Part shown: piece by piece, positions 9,352 to 21,786 of the stretch | Numbering within the stretch: the first letter of the stretch is position 1 | Layout of the letters: every line of letters begins with the position of its first letter | Program-made: the position numbers and the translations under genes | The notes under the pieces: model-generated | Databases searched by the model: none | Told to the model about the DNA's origin: nothing | The model's input: the letters and a program-made list of their open reading frames with translations, nothing else | NCBI GenBank assembly: GCA_036937835.1 | Contig: CM072860.1 | Coordinates: 2,381,501 to 2,445,500, forward strand | Length of the DNA stretch: 64,000 bases | Direction of reading: 5' to 3' | Source: Pampus argenteus | Lineage: Eukaryota > Chordata > Actinopteri > Scombriformes > Stromateidae

Positions 9352-12300
9352 AACCGGTGAACGGGCTCACATCTCTGCTTTAACACACGCAGCATATTTA
9401 TTTCTTAATGTAATCTAATTTCATGTCCAAACGTTATATGACAAAGCAACTTTAGATGAGTGTTGTAGATATTCAGCGTCACAGAGCTGCCCAGTACAGC
9501 CTGTAAGAAGAACACTGTGTGCAGGTCAAGAGTGCAGATGACTTCTGCCCAGACAACATTTGACGAACGGCGATATGGAAGCAGCCAAGTTCAGCTTCAG
9601 GCCAAAAGGACCGCAAACTTTTACGATATGAAGGAACAGTAAACACATAGTTTTAAATCAAGTGGAGTTTATCGCCTGCTTTTAATGGCAAGCCTAAAAA
9701 AAAAAGAGGTTTTTATTGCTCAAATGTATACATACATTATATATATATATAAAAGTATATGGACACGTCACACATATGTCATTGGCATTAATCTGCAAGA
9801 TATTGGAGGTTTCAGTGAAAACGAATATCGATGTTGGGTGATAAGAGCCGACTTGACCCCAGAATATGATCAATGATTTGATCATTTTATTGCATCCGAT
9901 GCAAGTGTTTTATTTCAATTCCTGCCTTTCTATGATATCAGAGTGGATAAATTCTAAAAATAGGAATTTTATTTTGGTAAATAAACTCCAGTTAAGGTTA
10001 CGATATAGATAAAATACCTTAAGATGCTAAATGCTCCTGTTTTTTTTCTTAACCAGCTAGTTGCAGCATGAAATAAAACTACGAGAGTGAATCTAAACTG
10101 TAAAGTTGTAGCTGGGCAGCTAAACAACGAGCTAATACTTACATGTATGTACACTCAACACACCATGCATGCAAAACACACATTTCTGATGACTCTACAC
10201 ATTCTTTTAAGAAGTAGAAAAATCCCTCCGGAGTCATTATTTTTCTTAAATCCTCATGACTTCCAGCCCTCTGTGTTTCACTCACACACTTGGCTCGATC
10301 CCCGATGTCGTTGTGAAACAATGGATGTTGACGCCAACAACTGTTTGACTTTTGAACACTGACAGCAGATTCGGGGGGCCTCGCATGTAAAATGCAAAAA
10401 GCAGATGAGTCAGAGTTCATGAGTCAGAGCGTGTTCAAACAGGGATTAATATGTCACATCCAGGACATTTTCTGCTGAGCAAGATATTTGTGCAAATGTT
10501 GTTTCCATGCAGCTTTAGCACTAAAGTTCCCATCAGTTAAAAAAGTACTTTTTGTAGTAGTAGTTTAATCACTAATTATAACTTCTAAAACTAAAATAGC
10601 ATCAAGTTACTCTTCTTCTCTGTAAATTACTGTGATCATCGTCTGTTTTTAATCACCAATAATACATCAAATACAGTCTGATAATCACTTTCACTTCTCT
10701 TATTGAATCATGAAACTGGAAACTAAATATATATCACTACGTACAATGAATACTGTTTAAATGCCATTTTGATTTTCATATCATATCATCATATCTTTTC
10801 GTATCTTTCATATCATATATGTTGCGTGTTGCACGTCCGTTTGTGTTGACCTAACCTCACCCAGATGTGATAAGCCAAAGTATTTACTGTCTGTCTGTGC
10901 TGCTAAATGTTTGTGTAACATTGATTAACTGTCAGAGTGTTTCCAGAAGTAAAGACGTGATTCACTGTGTGCTCTTATATATATTTTAATCCAAGTCAAA
11001 AGACTATTAAAGGCAAGAGATTTAAATATGAAAGATATGTGTATATATTATTATTAAAAATAAGTAAATAATTCCCAAAAATAAGAAAAAAAAAGCTGAT
11101 TTTGTCTTTTTTTTCTCCAATGTTTTATTCCACTTTTTTCTCCAGCCCTCTACATGTAGTAACAGTACATACAGTAGATACACAGTACAAAGATAATTTG
11201 GGTTTGAAAGTGCAATCCTACTCAAAAATGTCTTAAACATGATACAAAATATCAGCAACCGCCTGCTCTGTGCATGAAGTAAACTGTGCAGACGAAACCT
11301 GTGATCCTGCTTCGTTTTCAGGAGATAGTTGTGCAAAAAAAAAAAAAATTATTTGTACACTCACTCAAGATATCAGTCTTCTTATTACAACATTTCTGTT
11401 ATTGGTTATAAAATGTAAGTAGATATATAAAAAAAAAAAAAAAAGTCCCAGAGGAAAAAATATCCAGTCTGGTTGATTGATTATTCTAAAACAAACCATT
11501 AAAATATCATAAACACACACAGTTAAAAAACTAAATAAAATGATGTAAATTGGTTTGACATTTAAACAATGGATAGAATAAATAAAACATCCAAGAATCA
11601 CTGCAGGATGTAAATTACACATTAATACGCATGCATTACAGAAATGAATAATGTATTATCATCATTAATGCTGTATGTTTTCTTTATTGTGTAATATTTA
11701 TAAAATATTTGTATTTCAATACTCAAAGCTCACTTTAAATATAAGTTTTAAAGATTAAAAAAAAAGGGACTCGAGCTTTGCATCAATATTTTGTAACCTC
11801 TGCTCCCTTTTCTTTCTTTTTCTTGTTTTTTTTTTCCATCTATTTCTCAATTTCAAGTTTTTTTTAATTCTTGGCTTTTAAAAAAATAACGAATGTATAA
11901 TGAGTGACATCACTGTATCCATTAAACACGGGACAAGAGGAGCCTTCGTGTTTCCATGCTGCACAAATATCAGTGGAATAATTAAACTTTCTGAGCACAC
12001 AAGTCAAACGATAACTTATCACGCATGACATGAGACTGTTACGACAAAATATAGAAAAATGTGAAGGTCTCTAAAAGACAGCGAGTCCTCCCTGTGTGTC
12101 ACACGGCCTCCTTCAATATCTGTTTACAAAAATAACAACAACAGATTAAAAATTTCCTGCACCTTCATGAAATTATAATAATCTTCTGGTTTTAATGTGT
12201 GGACACACCTTGGTGCTAAATGTCATATTTAAAACGTTGTTATCAAGCGTTGCAGACGTCAGACTTAATAATCTGTGGAGTTAAGTTGAAGGCCGCCGTA

Positions 12301-12576
12301 TCTGGTGAAATATTTCCTTTGTTTTCAGCGTTGGAAATGTAAATATTGTTTTTCAATAGTTAATACTCAATGACACCAAACAAGTCTCCTCTTACACTTT
12401 TTGCACTTTACCCGTTGCCTCAGTCGACCTCCTATTATCTTAATTCTGGTGATATTTCTCATATTTTTTTTGCTTTTCGAAAATGCATCAGGTGAAGCAC
12501 TGATTCCCCTCCTGTAATATGCCTAATATTTAGATATCACCAGCAACACATTAACACATATAAATACAAAATCCCA

Positions 12577-12600
12577 TTAAAAAAAAAAAAAAAAAAAAAA
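12577..12600 (+). repeat. Poly(A) run
   Basis: About 23 consecutive A residues on the plus strand, some 80 bases past the leap2 stop codon. On the leap2 sense strand this is a poly(T) tract within the presumptive 3' UTR. It may be the tail of an old retrotransposed insertion. Confidence 0.8.
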
Positions 12601-12680
12601 GGCCTGGAGAGGAGTTTATATCCCAGGAATCATAAATCCATCATAAGGATTATGGCTGTACACTGATGTAAACACTGCGT

Positions 12681-12735
12681 CTAGTAGTTGACGGGCTCTG
12701 AGGAGGAGCGCTGGCTGGTGGAGCAGTGTCCCGCC
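12681..12735 (-). CDS. leap2: leap2 exon 3 (fourth cysteine and C-terminal tail)
   Basis: The acceptor CTCTGCAG precedes GGCGGGACACTGC at 12735. The exon completes the split Arg codon, supplies AGHC with the fourth cysteine and a serine-rich tail, and stops at TAG (12683-12681). Confidence 0.93.
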
Positions 12736-13644
12736 CTGCAGAGACCAGGACAGAGGAGGACAGACGAAAGACAACACAGAGGAAAAAATGGAGTTTATGA
12801 TAGTATAACAGAGTCAGAGTCAGTAGATGTGGCAGCACATTCTCACATATTGTTGAATATAGAAGTTAAAAGACATTAATTAGCACAACAGAAACCCCCA
12901 AAATCCCAATTTATTAACATTTACAGCTGCACGTTTTATGTATTAAACCATCTTCATAACTAAAAACATTATTAACTTTAGACTTGATGCATTATTAGAA
13001 CATAAGCAACCCAAGAGTATGAATCTGCACAGATACCTGCAGAGTCCCGTAGAGCATTCATAGCTGTTCTGACAGTAAGCGCCGAACGGTTTGCTGTTCA
13101 TGATCCTCCACAGCGGGGTCATCCGGGCTTTCCTCCTCAGGGTGTGGATGGTGTGTTCAACCTGTGAATCTGCAGCCTGGTCAGAACTGGACCGGACCTG
13201 AGAGGCCAGAGGACCTGCAAACACCTGACGGACATGGAAATGTGCATTAAAAGCGAAGAAATACACATTTAAACATAAACAAGTGTCTTATATTTGGAAG
13301 CATGTGATCTTAGATAAAACAATCTTAACTCAAGGTTGACTGAGTAGCTTTTTACACATCTAAGATTATATTGTTAAACTTTTATATTTTATATTCATAC
13401 ATCTTTTTTTTCAGTGTATAACATCTGTTTTAATACTCAGAAAATGCAACTTTTGCACTAACAAGAGACAAAAACCTGCACTTTGAACATAAATCCATCC
13501 TTTCTTTACTCATCCATCATGTCATTTAACTCCAGACACATTTAACAGCAACTATTCAGTCCTCACCTGCTGCGCCAGCACCAGCAGCACAAGGCAAAGC
13601 GCCACTGCTGCCTTCCTTTGGGTGAACAAGCTTTTCTCCTGCAT
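12681..13644 (-). CDS. leap2: Liver-expressed antimicrobial peptide 2 precursor (3 exons)
   Basis: Minus-strand exons 13644-13567, 13224-13037 and 12735-12681 join in frame (phases 0 and 2) to a 106-residue precursor. Residues 1-26 include a hydrophobic signal segment (AAVALCLVLLVLAQQ). The propeptide ends in the furin-type site RRKAR at residues 56-60. The mature peptide is residues 61-106 and begins MTPLWRIMNSKPFGAYC, with four cysteines at mature positions 17, 23, 28 and 33, the LEAP2 pattern. The family is a secreted cationic peptide; the N-terminal MTPxWR segment in mammals binds the ghrelin receptor as an antagonist/inverse agonist. The C-terminus is a Ser-rich tail (STSQRSSSEPVNY) longer than the mammalian form, reminiscent of the fish LEAP-2C type. 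A TATA box lies about 225 bases upstream of the start codon. The gene is in tandem with bmp15. Confidence 0.95.
13037..13224 (-). CDS. leap2: leap2 exon 2 (propeptide and most of mature peptide)
   Basis: The acceptor GTCAG precedes GTGTTTGCAGG at 13224. The exon encodes the propeptide, the RRKAR cleavage site and the mature N-terminus through YECSTGLC, ending in a split Arg codon before donor GTATCT. Confidence 0.95.
13567..13644 (-). CDS. leap2: leap2 exon 1 (signal peptide)
   Basis: The start codon is at 13644-13642; 26 codons end in CAG CAG, followed by donor GTGAGG. It is the first ATG after the TATA-linked leader that opens into a hydrophobic signal sequence. Confidence 0.93.
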
Positions 13645-13865
13645 CTTTAGTGTCCCGCTGCTCTTCAGTCTTGAGGAAATCTGACCCCGACCAGGCAACT
13701 TCCCTGATCTCCAAAAAAAACCTTTCTGGAGGATTTAAACCGGCTCAGTCAGCTTTTCTGGAGAAGTCTTCAAGTCAGTCAGGTGTTTGTGAGTCGGACG
13801 GCTGCTGGAAGTCACCTTAAGTCAGTCTGACTCAGCAAAGAAGCACCGGCGAGAAGGCTGGGCTG

Positions 13866-13878
13866 TCCTTTATATAGA
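13866..13878 (-). promoter_or_regulatory. leap2 TATA box
   Basis: On the minus strand the sequence reads CTATATAAAGG, a near-consensus TATA box, about 225 bases upstream of the leap2 start codon. It predicts transcription starting near 13840 and a 5' UTR of roughly 190-200 bases, with no intron needed. Confidence 0.75.
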
Positions 13879-14017
13879 CAGGCCATGATCCCAGGAGAGA
13901 AAGCAGGAGGGAGGGAGAGAGAAGGAGTCACAGTCCACGCTGTGTCGTCAGCCCTCTCTCTCTTTATCTGTCTTTTCTGGCCCAAATGTGACAGACAGAA
14001 AATTTCTTTAAGTTAGA

Positions 14018-14018
<1 letters not shown>

Positions 14019-14062
<44 letters not shown>
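14019..14062 (+). repeat. (CA)n microsatellite
   Basis: About 22 uninterrupted CA repeats upstream of leap2. Confidence 0.97.
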
Positions 14063-14065
<3 letters not shown>

Positions 14066-14283
14066 TTTCTGGAAAATAAGCCTTTGTTGCAGACTTGCAC
14101 TCTGACAGATAACGTGAGACAGAAAACACACGTGATCTTAACATTAAGGAATTGCAACAGAGGAACGTGGCTCAACGAGTGTGTGTGTGTGTTTCAAATC
14201 TCAATGTCACGGTGTGTGTGAATGAACTTGCACTAGAGATAAGGCTTCAGCAATCTGCAGAGGCTGTATAGTATATATATTTA

Positions 14284-14317
<34 letters not shown>

Positions 14318-17300
14318 TTGTCTAGCGATGCCCCCCAGACGTAACGCAAACTGCAAACTCTTTGTTCGTCCCACTTATACAACAGACGCTGTGTATCAGT
14401 GATTTACATAAGAAGGTACACATGAGTCACATGACCCCGGCATGTGACTCATGCAGAATGTGTGCTCCAAATTTGACTTAACATTTTGAATCAGTATGAT
14501 GTTTAATGGACAGTGATGAGGAGAAAATTTTAGAGTTTCATAACCGGCTCGAACGATATTGAAAACTTTGAGTTTATAGTTAGTTAAGCGTCTGTGTCAG
14601 GTGTATCATGAGTGACCCTGGACAGGTAATAAAAACAGGAGCCTGCGTTCACATGGCTGGATTTTGCTAACTGGGTTAGTGAGGCAAAGGTGAGAGAACA
14701 AACATCTTTGCAGGACATTCGTCATGAAATTAAAACTTGAAATAAAGAAACAGCACTGAGTTTCCAGCAGGACAGTTTTTAACTATCAAAGCATTTGAGT
14801 TGGTTGCGTGAATCAAATTCAGCCTCGAAAATATTCACAGTATTATATCACAGAAACAATATGGTTCATCTTTTATCCAAACTAGTGCATTTTTTTTTTC
14901 TGCAAGGGCAATTTAGGTCAGCCTGAAAGAGACAATGATGTGGTCTTTCCCCCAATGGAGTCCTGGCTCACAACATAAGTATGTTTAAACACACAGAGAC
15001 ATGTATGAGCAAGAAAAAAGAACAGACGAGAGGAAAAGTACAGTTGATTTAATGAAGGATCACAGAGGATCACAGATGGATGTAATGGAAAATTCCTGTG
15101 TTGATTCCTGTAAGGTTGTTCATCACTGAAAGGCCCCCCAGAGGAGCACGAGACTGACAGGAATCCCGCGCTACATAAACTCAAAACATCTGCATCACAT
15201 ATTATCGCCAGGAATGACTCATCAGACTGAGGCTGACAGGCTGGGCAGCTGCAGAGAGTCGGTCTGCAGGGAGAGAGAGAGGGTTCATACGGGCGGCAGA
15301 AAAAATGCAAAGTCTTATGCAACTCGTTTAATTATTAAAAAAAAAAAGACATATGCAATTGAGTTAAAGTGGCACTTCACACACAATTTAGTTAATGCAT
15401 CAGTGATTGGGAAGTGAGATTTTATGCAATGGTTCAGTTGATGTTATTAATGTCATGTAATTAAATATAATTTTATGCATTTTTCCTATGATGAGGTCTT
15501 AATTCATATCTATATCTATGATGAAAATATTTTAAATAAATAAAGTTAAAAAAACAACAAAAAAAACAACAACCAAACACTGCAAGTGATGCATTTCAAC
15601 CATGTTTGTAGTGTTTTTATTTAGGTGTTAAAATTAAACATCTTTGCTGTTTGTCCTGCAGAGGTTTAAAACATGGACAAGACAATACTTTAATACTGCA
15701 TATATAAGGTTTTAAAAATATCCCGTGGATTATAACTCTTTTTTTCTAACTCTTTTCATCTCTTCTACAGAGACACTTTAGCAGAGACTGGAGCTGCAGC
15801 CTTTATTGACTGACTTTCTGGTCACTCTACCATCCTCTGATAAGACAAAAAAAAAAAGAAAACCTCTCTGACCACCCGGTGACATTTGAACTTTAAACTC
15901 TGATTGGCATGAAGTAAGAGGAAACCAAACAGATAGAAGGAAAGTTGCAGACATTCACCTCACCTGACCAGGTTGCAGCCGTTCAGTTCACAGAAATATG
16001 TTCACCAGAAAGCTCCTTAAATGTGGATGAAGTGCTGCTCTGATAGTGGATGTGGAGACAGTTCACCTGTTGCAGCGCTTCAAAAGTCATTTTGAACTTT
16101 CTTTAGAAGGAACTAAAGGTTATTTTGCTGTTGCATAACACACATATTTAGATTTTAACATTAATTATTATAATTCTGATCATAGTGCAGTTTTAAAGCT
16201 GCAGATTGTAGACGGGACGAGTTGCACACGTATGTCACAAAGACACTTTATCTCTGATAAAGTTGAGCACAAATTCAATTACTATGACCCACTTTAAAAC
16301 AAACAAACAAACACGTTTGAATGAAGAACTGTGACACATGGAAATACATCTTAATCTTGATTTTTTCGTCCTCAAAACATGGGAGGCGCTGTTAGCTTGA
16401 TGACAGCAACATGCTAGCACTTATCATTCACCTGTCAGTTAGCAAGCTAGCTACTAGCTAGCTTAAATGCTTACAGAAAAACAATAAGCTGACTCCTTGT
16501 TTCATAACCGTTATTTTTATTTATTTACTTTTCGGTTTATAAAAAGGGAACAACGCAAAACAAGCTAAAAAGCTACAATAGCTTCCTGCTTTAGACTCTC
16601 TGTTAATTTAAATGTTAGCATTGTCAAGCTCAAGCTTTAAGCTAATGTGAAAAATTTGAACAAACGTACTTTGCTGAGTTGAGTTCATTAGTTCATTAGT
16701 TTGTATTAATTTGAGCCTGTGTAGCTTAATCCTAACTGAACTAAAGATTGGTGGCGCTAACACTGCTTTACTTGACAAGCTAAGCTGTTAGCTTTTCACC
16801 CACGTAAGAGGCAGTTAAATTAAGTCAGAAGAAAAGAAAACTGTCCGTTTGGCTAACCACAACTTTATCCGTTATCCAAACTGGACAATATACATCTTTG
16901 ACAAAAAACACATTCCTCTTACAGAGTATCTGACATCTCATGGAGACGGCACACTTGTCATCATGTGACCTGAATGTAAATCACGTCGGTTTTCGTGTTA
17001 ATTCAGACTCTCGTCCAGGGTCACCTGTGCTGTGATGATGTCATGATGATGTCATATACCACGACAGGTGTTTGAGGTGGTTAGTGGTGTCCTTCGTGCA
17101 TTTCAATGTCAGTATGTTAGCATCCAATCACCAAACGTGTAGCGCTGAGCTGATTGGTGGATTATCCAATTAGCTGATAAATGGGAAATTACAGTAATTG
17201 TGTCAAATATTCACTTGATTTTCACTGTTTGGTGTTTATTTTGAGGTTTTATACAGTTTTAAGATCTAAAGGAGCTTTACTAATTAAAAGTAATGAAACA

Positions 17301-18685
17301 CAGCATACACTAAATACACCACCTACCACACACACACACACACACACACACATTTATGGTCTGTCTCTGTCAGTGTGATTAGTTACAGGCCACCTCATCC
17401 CTCCGCGTGTGACGTTTATGAGAATCGGTCTTGCTAACGTGTGCTTCTGTGTGTTCGATTGTGTAACAATAAGACGCGAAAGGACAAAACTACACACACA
17501 CACACACACACACACATCCCTTGAGGTAATAAGACACACGGAGGTCCCGTAAAACAGAAGATTTCCAGTCACTCAATAACACAGTTACGGTAACAGACCA
17601 GCACTGTATGTCCTGGAGCAAAATGTGCCTGAATTAAACTTTAATTACAGCCTTGCTGATATCATTTCTTTGTTTCTTTCTCTTTTATGTAAACTGATTT
17701 TTCAAATTAAAGCCCTTCACTGCGTGTTTCTTAATGAAAACATTGTTGTACCTTATAAACACTGGTGGAAAATAGAGATAGACTTTCCTATTCTCCTAGA
17801 CAGATCCAAACCACAAGAAAGGAGATGTCTATTTAAAAAGAAGGAGTAAAATTAAACCCTTTTCTGCCTCAATAATAGCTCAATCATTACATTATCTTGT
17901 TAAAAAATAAACAAAATATCAAAAAACACACCAACAACCTTATAAATAAGGCTAAAATGCAAAATTACAGCACATTTATTGAAATATACAGCAATCATAA
18001 AAACATTTAAAAGTAAAATTTGGCTAATTTTGTGTGTGTGTATTTATGTTTGTGTGTATATTTGCATGGCTGCGTGTGTATACGTGTGCAGACAGATATC
18101 TATATGTGGCGGTTGGTAAACAGTGATGTGACCCATTTACATTACCTGTCTAATACAGCGTTTCATAACCAGGTGACCAAATAAACACTCACGTTTCACA
18201 CTGTAACACTATTATTTCTCTCATAAAATCATCAGCTAGTTTTTATAAAAACTTTTGCAGATAAAAAGGAAGCAAGAATACAATATTTAAAGATAAAACG
18301 ATCAATATATAGATTTTTGTCTCCTCAATGTCTCAAATCTCTTCATCCCTGTTTTTTTCTGGATTTGCCGTGTTGTTCTTCCGTTTCTTATCATTTCTAC
18401 ATGTTGTTTTTGTTTTATCATCATCATCATCAAACATCAGATCACACAAACAACGCAAAGAAACAAAACGAGTCAAATGATCCAAAAAATATTTCTCCAC
18501 ACGTGTGTTTGATGCAGGACTGTTTGTGTCCTTTATGTAAATGTCACATGACCTTCCTCAAAGGCTTCTCATGGTGAGGTCAAGAAGAAAATAGGCCACA
18601 GAGGTCACTGGATGCAAACTAGACACACATAAAACACACACACACTCGCTGGATTTAGGATTTGTGTCTGTTTGTTCTTAATGAA

Positions 18686-18702
18686 GAGCGCCATCTGTTG
18701 GA
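18686..18702 (-). promoter_or_regulatory. CTCF-like site on the 3' side of bmp15
   Basis: The minus strand reads CCAACAGATGGCGCTC, matching 13 of 14 positions of the CCASYAGRKGGCRS CTCF core. It lies about 1 kb past the bmp15 stop codon. Binding is inferred from the motif only. Confidence 0.4.
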
Positions 18703-19433
18703 CTCATTGCATTAATGCACTTTACACAACCGTGCAACAAAACTCTTAAAAAAGGTCCTTCACGTCCATGTTAACTTACATGTTAACTGATGGTTTGATT
18801 TATTCTACTTTTAAATTATAAGATATATAATTTCCTCCTCAACATCAAAGACAAAAGACAAAGAAATTAGCTTCAGAAAACATGCATTTTTATTTTATTA
18901 TTCATCATTCATGTAATAAAACTTGCATTTTTTTCCAAGACTTCTGCCTGTTACATATCTTCTTAATCCTTCATTTTGTCTTGCATTTTTTTTTTTTTTT
19001 TTTTTCTCCATTTGTTTTTTTTTTCTAAGACAACTTTTTGGGCGACCCCTCCCGTTATAAATATGTACAAAAAAAGCAAAAGTTCACATGACCTTTACAG
19101 TTACATCCAACACGATTTGGCCAGAGACCACGAACGGTTGACCGTTAAAAATGATTTTCACTTTCTAATTTCTTCCATGTTTTGAGGAAAGTGGCCTCGC
19201 ACGGTAACATGTTACCCGGAAACGTTTCTTTCTACACACAAACAGGTTTTTGTTCCAACATTTGCAGCCCTGATGAGAAACAAAGATCAGGTTTAAAACA
19301 AAAAAACAAACCTAAATGAGTGAGTGAATACACAGACATTCATTAGACGATTGAGGTTGAATATTTAAGATGTGATTCTACATGAGTTGGTCTTCAAAAA
19401 GAGCCAACAAACAAAAACTAAATATATTTAAAT

Positions 19434-19439
19434 TTTATT
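19434..19439 (-). terminator. Likely bmp15 poly(A) signal
   Basis: TTTATT on plus is AATAAA on the bmp15 strand, about 295 bases after the stop codon. Further AATAAA hexamers occur near 18888-18900, so a longer 3' UTR is possible. Confidence 0.45.
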
Positions 19440-19733
19440 TCAAGTTACCCCGACAGTTAGCTTATTTAGATCATCACTTATATTACGTATAACAACCAGC
19501 TGTCAGCCAGCTCACAGTGCAATTAATCCACAATTATTCAATCAAAACATGGACGCATCCTCCAGTCTGTGCAGCCCATAGTTCTTCACAGGCCGAGCAG
19601 CTGACTCATTAAAGTGCTTCAACAGGGACGGTGAAGATCTGAAACCACAACAGTCTCCAGCTCATTACGGCTGTAGACCCATCAAATCTGCCCCCTTTAG
19701 TCCGTTTTCTCAGTGCTGTTCATGAATAAGCTC

Positions 19734-20716
19734 CTAGCGACACGTGCACGACTCGGCCACCATGTCCTCCAGCTCCCTGTACTCCACCTTCTTCTTGTGC
19801 ACAACCAGCACGCTCATAGGCATGTACTTATAAGGCACACAGGACGGAGGAGGAACGTCGCCGACGCCCAGGTCGTTGATGACCGTCTGGATGATGGCGT
19901 GGTTGGGGGAATGGTAGCCGTAGTGGAGAACTCTCGGGCAGTCGCCCTGACAGAAGCGAGGGTTGTACACCGGCGGAGCGATGAAGTAGTGACCCCAGCC
20001 GAGCTCGTCGAAGGAGAGGCGGAACGAGTGGAGCTTGCACCGGTTCTTGGGCATGCCGGTTTTGTGCTTGTAGTTGGGGATATCGGAGATGATGGAGGCA
20101 GAGGGGGAGGTGGAAAAAGAGGAGGAGGAGGAAGAGGACGTGGGGGCGTTTTTCAGAGCGTCCAGGGAAGGATCTTTAGCCTCTGAAGAGTCTTTGGAGC
20201 GACGGCGGCGGCCGCGGCGGACTGACGGGTGCCACTGCCCAATGTGCCTCACAATGTTTTCCTCTTCAACCCCCAGCAACTCCCCCATCCAGTCCTTCAC
20301 TTCCCTCTCCTCTTCCAGATACAGAAGAAGTGACGGCACTTCCAGGTGAGGTTCCCCTCGCCATTTTTTCCCCCCTTGTAGATGAGTCCACCACCACGAA
20401 AGGCCGCTGTCCTCTTCAGCGTGCCCAGGGTCTGTGCACCAATACTGGGCCGTGAGGGTCAAATGTTCCACAGCGCCGCGGTCCTTCCCCCGCAGGACGT
20501 GTGCGGTGATGTCCGTCTCCGTCCACTGCTCGTAAGGCTCCATGGTGACCAGGCTCTCGTTGCCCGGTGACGTGATCTGAGCTCTGCAGCGGGGCAGTTC
20601 GAGCGCGGTGGAGGAGGGTGGAGAAGAAGAGCGGAGGTGGATGAACGAAGCTCTGATCAGCTGCTCCGAGGGAAGAGTGTCAAAGTTGTACTGTACTGTG
20701 AAGGTGTAGTGGTGGT
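19734..20716 (-). CDS. bmp15: bmp15 exon 2 (prodomain and cystine-knot domain)
   Basis: The acceptor CCTCTTCAG is followed by ACCACCACTACACC (HHYTFTV). The exon encodes residues 119-445 and stops at TAG (19736-19734). It includes the RRGRRRR processing site and the six-cysteine knot. Confidence 0.97.
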
Positions 20717-21545
20717 CTGAAGAGGACACAGAGGCACAGAAGAAAAGCATAAAATGAGCTTGATATAAACACTAAATATCACATCTATTTTTTCCCTCAT
20801 CAGCAGATTAATCAGAGAAAACAACATTATATTAACAAATTTATACAATATAATCATATGAAGAAGAACAATAACACCAAAAAAATTAATAAATATCCAG
20901 CACAGATCTTCATAAGAGTTTTCTTCAGGATGTTTCAGGCTCAACAAACAAAAAAAACATTTTAAAACATTTCCAAATCAATCAAAACAAATGAGTGTAA
21001 AAGTATCTGTTAAAAAAAGGGTGAATCTTTGTTTACTGTACACAACAAACACACATGTACATGCCAACAGTCACGTGATTTAAAGGCTGTTCTGTTGTGC
21101 ATCAAACATAATCAATAAGTGAAACATTGATGACTCATTTGGGATGTTAAACCACAGACTGGCTGTGTCATTCTCACATTTCTTCTTTACCTCTCGACGC
21201 TGGCAGGTAATGAACCGTCGACGCTGACGGTCTGAGCATGCGCACCGTGTTGGAGCCAAACTTTCGGTGCTGTTTGGGTCTGCCGTCCGGTTCCGCCGCG
21301 CTGCGGTACAAACTCAGCATGAACTGCAGGTTCTGGTCCGCTTTCTGCTCGTCCGTCAGCGGCCGGTGGTGTGCGCCTTTGTGCTTTGCGCTCTGGTGAC
21401 TGCGACGGCTGCGTTTCAACGTGGGGTGATGAGAGGCCATTTTCCTTCCGGCCATAACTCCGTCACAGGTGGAGCACAGCAGGATGATAAAACAGGACAG
21501 GATGCAGACACGCGGTAAGCTGTGCTTGGTGCGGGTCGCCCTCAT
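19734..21545 (-). CDS. bmp15: Bone morphogenetic protein 15 precursor (2 exons)
   Basis: Minus-strand exons 21545-21191 and 20716-19734 join through a split Asp codon (phase 1) to 445 residues, the two-exon layout of BMP15/GDF9 genes. Residues 1-29 form a signal peptide (hydrophobic core VCILSCFIILLCSTC). The prodomain follows, with an NES glycosylation sequon near residue 171. A furin site RRGRRRR ends at residue 291. The mature region carries cysteines at 345, 374, 378, 411, 442 and 444. These are six, lacking the one that makes the intersubunit disulfide, which is diagnostic of BMP15 and GDF9. GWGHYFIAPP, SPNHAIIQ, PSCVPYKYMP and ESCTCR match BMP15 closely. BMP15 is an oocyte-secreted TGF-beta family factor acting on follicle cells. 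A serine-rich insertion (SSSSSSSFSTSPS) lies between the cleavage site and the knot. The gene is divergent from shroom4. Confidence 0.97.
21191..21545 (-). CDS. bmp15: bmp15 exon 1 (signal peptide and proximal prodomain)
   Basis: 118 codons plus one base run from ATG at 21545 to donor GTAAAG. It contains the signal peptide, a basic His/Lys/Arg-rich stretch (KRSRRSHQSAKHKGAHH) and the ADQNLQFMLSLYRSAA helix typical of this prodomain. The first ATG opens directly into the signal sequence. Confidence 0.96.
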
Positions 21546-21605
21546 GTTGTCCTAGCGAGCTCCACCAACCATCCTCCGCGCGGCCGAGGGCGTGATTTTA
21601 CTGGC

Positions 21606-21684
21606 TCACCTGATCACTGGACATCTTGGACGTGACAGTCAACTTCCTGAGAGTGACGGCGACCCCAATTAACCCTTCAGATGT
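21606..21684. promoter_or_regulatory. bmp15 proximal promoter E-boxes
   Basis: CACCTG (21606-21611) and CAGATG (near 21679) lie 60-140 bases upstream of the bmp15 start codon. CANNTG E-boxes bound by Figla drive several oocyte genes in vertebrates. The hexamers are common, so this is only suggestive. No clear TATA box is seen. Confidence 0.3.
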
Positions 21685-21786
21685 GCGCGAGACGCCGACA
21701 GAAGCGCTAGAGAGCCACGTGACTGGTGCGTAAAACGTGCGTAAATGTCGCTTTACGTGTTTTTTTTTAGTGGAACCATGATTGCG

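Larger units (their letters stand above)
6856..12560. other. AT-rich intergenic segment with weak exon candidates
   Basis: No gene is recognised. The segment holds candidate exons at 7440-8025, a CCAAT-containing GC-rich patch near 8760-8830, a perfect DR1 nuclear-receptor half-site pair at 9339-9351, T- and A-rich runs at 11,080-11,460, and potential minus-strand poly(A) signals (TTTATT on plus, e.g. near 11683) that could serve leap2. Open frames here are short and lack family resemblance. Confidence 0.5.
13900..19430. other. Intergenic segment between leap2 and bmp15
   Basis: I see no supported gene in this 5.5 kb. It contains CA microsatellites (14019-14062, about 17329-17351, 17492-17515), an AT tract near 14270-14320, a GCTAGC/TTAGC-rich patch at 16,385-16,480, a CTCF-like motif near 18686-18702, and T-rich runs near 18,990-19,024. 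An acceptor-like tract at 15,740-15,771 has no open exon after it. Confidence 0.6.

Noticed and set aside
10285..10305. GGCTCGATCCCCG resembling a tRNA B box
   Set aside because: There is no A box upstream and no foldable cloverleaf.
19713..20186. 157-codon open frame antisense to bmp15
   Set aside because: It is a shadow of the GC-rich bmp15 coding exon; bmp15 itself matches a known family at every conserved block.
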